Positions 61,265-64,000 of a stretch of DNA of 64,000 nt are shown piece after piece. This DNA is from Croceibacterium_B sp963811255. GTDB taxonomy: Bacteria > Pseudomonadota > Alphaproteobacteria > Sphingomonadales > Sphingomonadaceae. Where the stretch lies: NCBI GenBank assembly GCA_963811255.1, contig CAWEQI010000004.1, positions 1-64,000 on the forward strand, given 5' to 3'. How positions within the stretch are numbered: position 1 is the first letter of the stretch; the number at the start of each line of letters is the position of its first letter. The translations under genes and the position numbers were made by a program. The notes under the pieces are model-generated. The model was not told the origin of the DNA, did not search any database, and saw only the letters and a list, made by a program, of their open reading frames with translations.

Positions 61265-62854
61265 CTAGCTCGCCTGGCGAATCAGGTCGGCAGCCTTCTC
61301 GGCGATCATCACCGTCGGCGCGTGGGTGTTGCCGCGGACGATCGTCGGCATCACCGACGCGTCGGCGACGCGCAGGTCTGCGACGCCGAGGACTTTGAGA
61401 TCAGCGCCGACCACGCTGCCCATCGCGCAAGTGCCGACCGGATGGCCTGCGCTGATCAGCGAGGTGCGCAGCCAGGCTTCGATCGCCGCATCGTCCTGCG
61501 CGTCGGCTCCGGGGGCGAGTTCACGTTCGACCAGCTCGCGGGCGGGAGGCGTATCGAAGAACCGGCGAATGAAGCGGAAACCCCGCCGCAGCCGTTCGCG
61601 ATCGCCCGCGGTGCTGATGAAATTGAACTGCACCCGCGGCAGCACCAGTGGATCGGGCGAGGCGAGCGTCACTTCGCCTCGGCTTTCCGGGTTGAGCAGG
61701 ATTGCGCCGCAGGAGAACATCGCCGTCGGCGGCTTGCGCCAGAGGGGGAACCACGGCTGTGCGTCGTAACCGCTGTGGACGATCTGGAACTGGAGGTCCG
61801 GCCTGTCTTGCTCCTCACCCGAGCGGAGGAAGCCCTGGATCGACATCGGGCTCTGGCTGAGGGGGCCGCGGCCGGTGAGGCGCCAGCGCAGGAAATTGAG
61901 GGCCAGCCGGTCGAGGCGGATTTCGCGATTGAAGGCGATCTCCACCGCCGCCTTGTAGAGCGCCATGGCGATCGGGTGGTCCTGCAGGTTCTGGCCTACC
62001 CCCGAGAGCTCGACGATGGGTTCGATGCCGTTGTCTTTCAGCGCCTTCCCGGAGCCGATTCCCGAGAGCATCAGCAGCTGCGGGCTGTTGAGCGCGCCCG
62101 CGCAGAGGATCACTTCGCCGCGGCAGGCAAGCTGCCGGACGCCGCCCCCAGCCGCGAGTTCAACTCCCGTCGCCCGGCGCCCGTCCAGCAGCACCCGGCG
62201 CACGGTGGTGTTGGCGATCACCTCCAGGTTGCCCCGCGATTTAACCGGATCGATGAACGCCCGCACCGAGCTGTCCCGACGCCCGTTCCTGATGGTGCAG
62301 TCGGGCATGCCGAAGCCTTCCGGCCGGGCGACGTTGAAATCGGGGCAGTCGGCGAATGCGAGCACTCGCGCGGTTTCGAGGAACACCGGAAACAGCCGCG
62401 GATCGGGCTCCATCCGGCTGACGTGCATCTCGCCCTCGCCGCCGTGCACATTGCTCGCGCCGCGCCAGTTGCTTTCAGAGCGCCTGAACAGCGGCAGCAC
62501 GTCGTCGTATCCCCAGCCGACCAGCCCGCCGTCGCGCCAGGCGTCGTAGTCTGCCGCCGCGCCGCGGATGTACATGGTGCCATTGATCGAAGATGAGCCG
62601 CCGAGCACCTTGCCGCGCGGAATCGGCTGTGTGCGCCCGTCGAGATTCGGATCGGGCGCGCTCTGGTAGCACCAGCCGAAGCGCGGGTCCGCCGCCGCCT
62701 GCATCCAGGTGAGTGGCATGTCGATCAGCGGGTGGCGGCATTCGCCGCCCGCTTCGATCAGCGCTACGCGCACCTCCGGATCGGCGCTCAGCCGGTTGGC
62801 GAGCACGCAGCCGGCGCTTCCGGCGCCGACAATGATGTAGTCGAACTCTTCCAC
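61265..62854 (-). CDS. GMC family FAD oxidoreductase
   Basis: The 529-residue flavoenzyme has the Rossmann motif DYIIVGAGSAGCVLANRLS, the GMC signature GKVLGGSSSINGTMYIRG, the second signature GALNSPQLLMLSGIG, and the active-site His region SAGHPVGTCAMG with NTHAPTVMIAEKAADLI at the end. Members oxidise alcohols (choline, glucose, alkanols). The GTG at 62854 is immediately before the Rossmann fold. It is convergent with the MFS gene and divergent from the DUF3237 gene. The substrate cannot be predicted. Confidence 0.9.
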   Translation of the reverse strand: MEEFDYIIVGAGSAGCVLANRLSADPEVRVALIEAGGECRHPLIDMPLTWMQAAADPRFGWCYQSAPDPNLDGRTQPIPRGKVLGGSSSINGTMYIRGAAADYDAWRDGGLVGWGYDDVLPLFRRSESNWRGASNVHGGEGEMHVSRMEPDPRLFPVFLETARVLAFADCPDFNVARPEGFGMPDCTIRNGRRDSSVRAFIDPVKSRGNLEVIANTTVRRVLLDGRRATGVELAAGGGVRQLACRGEVILCAGALNSPQLLMLSGIGSGKALKDNGIEPIVELSGVGQNLQDHPIAMALYKAAVEIAFNREIRLDRLALNFLRWRLTGRGPLSQSPMSIQGFLRSGEEQDRPDLQFQIVHSGYDAQPWFPLWRKPPTAMFSCGAILLNPESRGEVTLASPDPLVLPRVQFNFISTAGDRERLRRGFRFIRRFFDTPPARELVERELAPGADAQDDAAIEAWLRTSLISAGHPVGTCAMGSVVGADLKVLGVADLRVADASVMPTIVRGNTHAPTVMIAEKAADLIRQAS

Positions 62855-62928
62855 TCAGCGATCCGCTCCGTTACTCGGATGCTCGGTGCCTAGCGCATCT
62901 GCCCGAACGTGGAACAGGGAGGATCGGT

Positions 62929-63399
62929 TTGGAAGTTCCCGCGCTCGACCTGGCCTTCCGCGTCAGGCTCGATTTCGCAGCCGGCCCGCGCACCCGCTTC
63001 GTGCCGGCCGCCCAATCGTTCACGCGCGGCTTCGTCGGCCTTGCCGGCGGCGAAGTGAGCGGGCCGCGGCTTTCCGGCACGGTGGTGCCGCATTCCGGCG
63101 GCGACTGGCCGCGCATCTGGTCGAGCGGTTTAATCCAGTTCGAGGCGCATTACATGCTCGAGGCGGACGACGGCACGCCGATCTACATCCACAATCGCGG
63201 GATCGCCTGGTCCAGCCCGGATGTGCTGGCGCGCGTTGAAGCGGGAAAAACCGTTTCCGGCAACGACATGTACTGCCGGGTCACGCCGCGCTTCGAAGCT
63301 CCCGAAGGGCCGCACGCGTGGCTAAACCGGACGATTTTCGTCGGCGTAGCCGAGAGACGCGGCGCCTCGACCTTCTTCGATTGCTACGCGGTCACCTGA
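62929..63399 (+). CDS. DUF3237 family protein
   Basis: The 156-residue protein begins with a TTG at 62929, preceded by GGGAGG six bases upstream. The family pattern is a beta-rich barrel: LSGTVVPHSGGDWPRI, MLEADDGTPIYIHNRGI and TPRFEAPEGPHAWLNRTIF. DUF3237 proteins are found in catabolic clusters but have no defined role. It is four bases before the NTF2-like gene and divergent from GMC. Confidence 0.85.
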   Translation: MEVPALDLAFRVRLDFAAGPRTRFVPAAQSFTRGFVGLAGGEVSGPRLSGTVVPHSGGDWPRIWSSGLIQFEAHYMLEADDGTPIYIHNRGIAWSSPDVLARVEAGKTVSGNDMYCRVTPRFEAPEGPHAWLNRTIFVGVAERRGASTFFDCYAVT

Positions 63400-63402
63400 G
63401 CA

Positions 63403-63918
63403 ATGCCCGCCGCGCTTTCGCTCGCCGACCAGCTTGCCATCCGGGATGTCGTCTCGCGCTATGCATGGGCGCTCGACACCGGCGACGTCGAGGGCTTCGT
63501 CGCGTGCTTCTGCAGCGAGGGCGTGCTGGTGTGGGACGCGTTCGAAATCCCCGAGCGGTGGCAGGGCCACGCCGCGCTGCGTCACTTCGCGCGCTTCTTC
63601 CGCGACCAGCCGACCTCGGCCGGGCGGCAGCATCATGTCACCAATGTGCTGATCGATCCGGCCGAGGACGGCGCGCGGGGCCGGGCTTACGCGGCCGTCG
63701 CGCTGCGGCAGGGTGACGGACCGCACGCGCTTCACGTGATGGGCTGGTACGAAGACCGCTTCCGCCGCGAAGGCGGCGCGTGGCGCATCGCCGAACGCAT
63801 CATCCGCGACTGGTCAGGTCCGATCCTGTGCAACTTCGCCGGCCAGACGGGCGAGCGGGTCGCCCGGCCAATGCCGCCGCCGCTCGCCGGGCTTGCTTGG
63901 CGCCCGTCAGAAGATTGA
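63403..63918 (+). CDS. NTF2-like (SnoaL-type) domain protein
   Basis: The 171-residue protein has the SnoaL_4 pattern: LADQLAIRDVVSRYAWALDT, then VEGFVACF, a beta-sheet core (HHVTNVLIDPAEDG) and the late MGWYEDRFRREGGAWRIAER. Family members are small hydratases, isomerases or dioxygenase subunits acting on aromatic or steroid compounds. It overlaps the convergent SDR gene by 12 bases. Confidence 0.84.
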   Translation: MPAALSLADQLAIRDVVSRYAWALDTGDVEGFVACFCSEGVLVWDAFEIPERWQGHAALRHFARFFRDQPTSAGRQHHVTNVLIDPAEDGARGRAYAAVALRQGDGPHALHVMGWYEDRFRREGGAWRIAERIIRDWSGPILCNFAGQTGERVARPMPPPLAGLAWRPSED

Positions 63919-64000
63919 GGTCGTCGCGCCGCCGTCGATCACCAGGCTCTGGCCAGTGATGTAATTGGCCTGCTGGCTGCAGAACATCGCCACGAAATCG
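63907..64000 (-). CDS. SDR oxidoreductase, C-terminal fragment (cut by window edge)
   Basis: The last 30 residues on the minus strand end with ANYITGQSLVIDGGATTSIF, the C-terminal signature of short-chain dehydrogenases (YITGQ-x-VDGG). The rest, including the NAD(P) fold and the Tyr-x-x-x-Lys site, lies beyond base 64000. It converges on the NTF2-like gene. Confidence 0.85.
   Translation of the reverse strand, partial: DFVAMFCSQQANYITGQSLVIDGGATTSIF

Overview
The window is GC-rich, gene-dense chromosomal DNA, most likely from a sphingomonad (Alphaproteobacteria, Sphingomonadales). The evidence is a 16S-tRNA(Ile)-tRNA(Ala)-23S-5S-tRNA(fMet) operon, a GAAC-N7-GAAC LexA box, a CBP3-type cytochrome bc1 chaperone, COQ9, a DUF1134 protein, a DUF4402 protein and a CC0125-type lipoprotein. 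No transposase, integrase, phage gene or CRISPR array was seen.

Layout. 1-5.8 kb: an rRNA operon on the minus strand with a recognisable promoter and two boxA elements. 5.8-14.4 kb: a cation antiporter and a stress protein, a glycosyltransferase/flippase pair, a two-motif aspartyl protease, and an ATM1-type ABC exporter followed by two lipoproteins with C-terminal CXXCH haem motifs. 14.4-19.2 kb: bamE-hslV-hslU (a REP-like pair lies between hslV and hslU), a CBP3 chaperone, a frame-shifted yceD, an unresolved reading-frame-damaged ORF behind a LexA box, and ssb. 19.4-29.5 kb: a cytochrome c-FTR1 iron permease, COQ9, an ankyrin protein, SCO, YcgN, a YgjP-like metalloprotease, ribD-ribE, an aromatic aminotransferase and DUF1134. 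29.6-34.5 kb: tRNA-Ser and an ABC/FtsX/HlyD exporter operon. 34.6-39.6 kb: an envelope cluster with a three-module beta-barrel protein, a secreted protein of unknown family and two lipoproteins. 39.8-42.7 kb: an OxyR-like regulator lacking the redox cysteines, three small genes and a TerC protein. 42.7-59.8 kb: a seven-enzyme alpha-glucan/trehalose operon led by a DUF2934 gene. 59.9-64 kb: an MFS transporter, a GMC oxidoreductase, a DUF3237 protein, an NTF2-like protein and the end of an SDR gene, which look like the edge of a catabolic cluster.

How the parts work together. The most coherent system is the glucan operon. TreS fused to maltokinase turns trehalose into maltose-1-phosphate, GlgE polymerises it, GlgB branches the polymer, GlgX and MalQ trim and rearrange it, and TreY plus TreZ return it to trehalose. 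This makes a closed trehalose-glucan cycle without glgC, glgA or glgP, and most start and stop codons overlap. The least understood regions are the 34.6-39.6 kb envelope cluster, the paired CXXCH lipoproteins, the cysteine-free OxyR-like regulator and the damaged 18.0-18.6 kb stretch.
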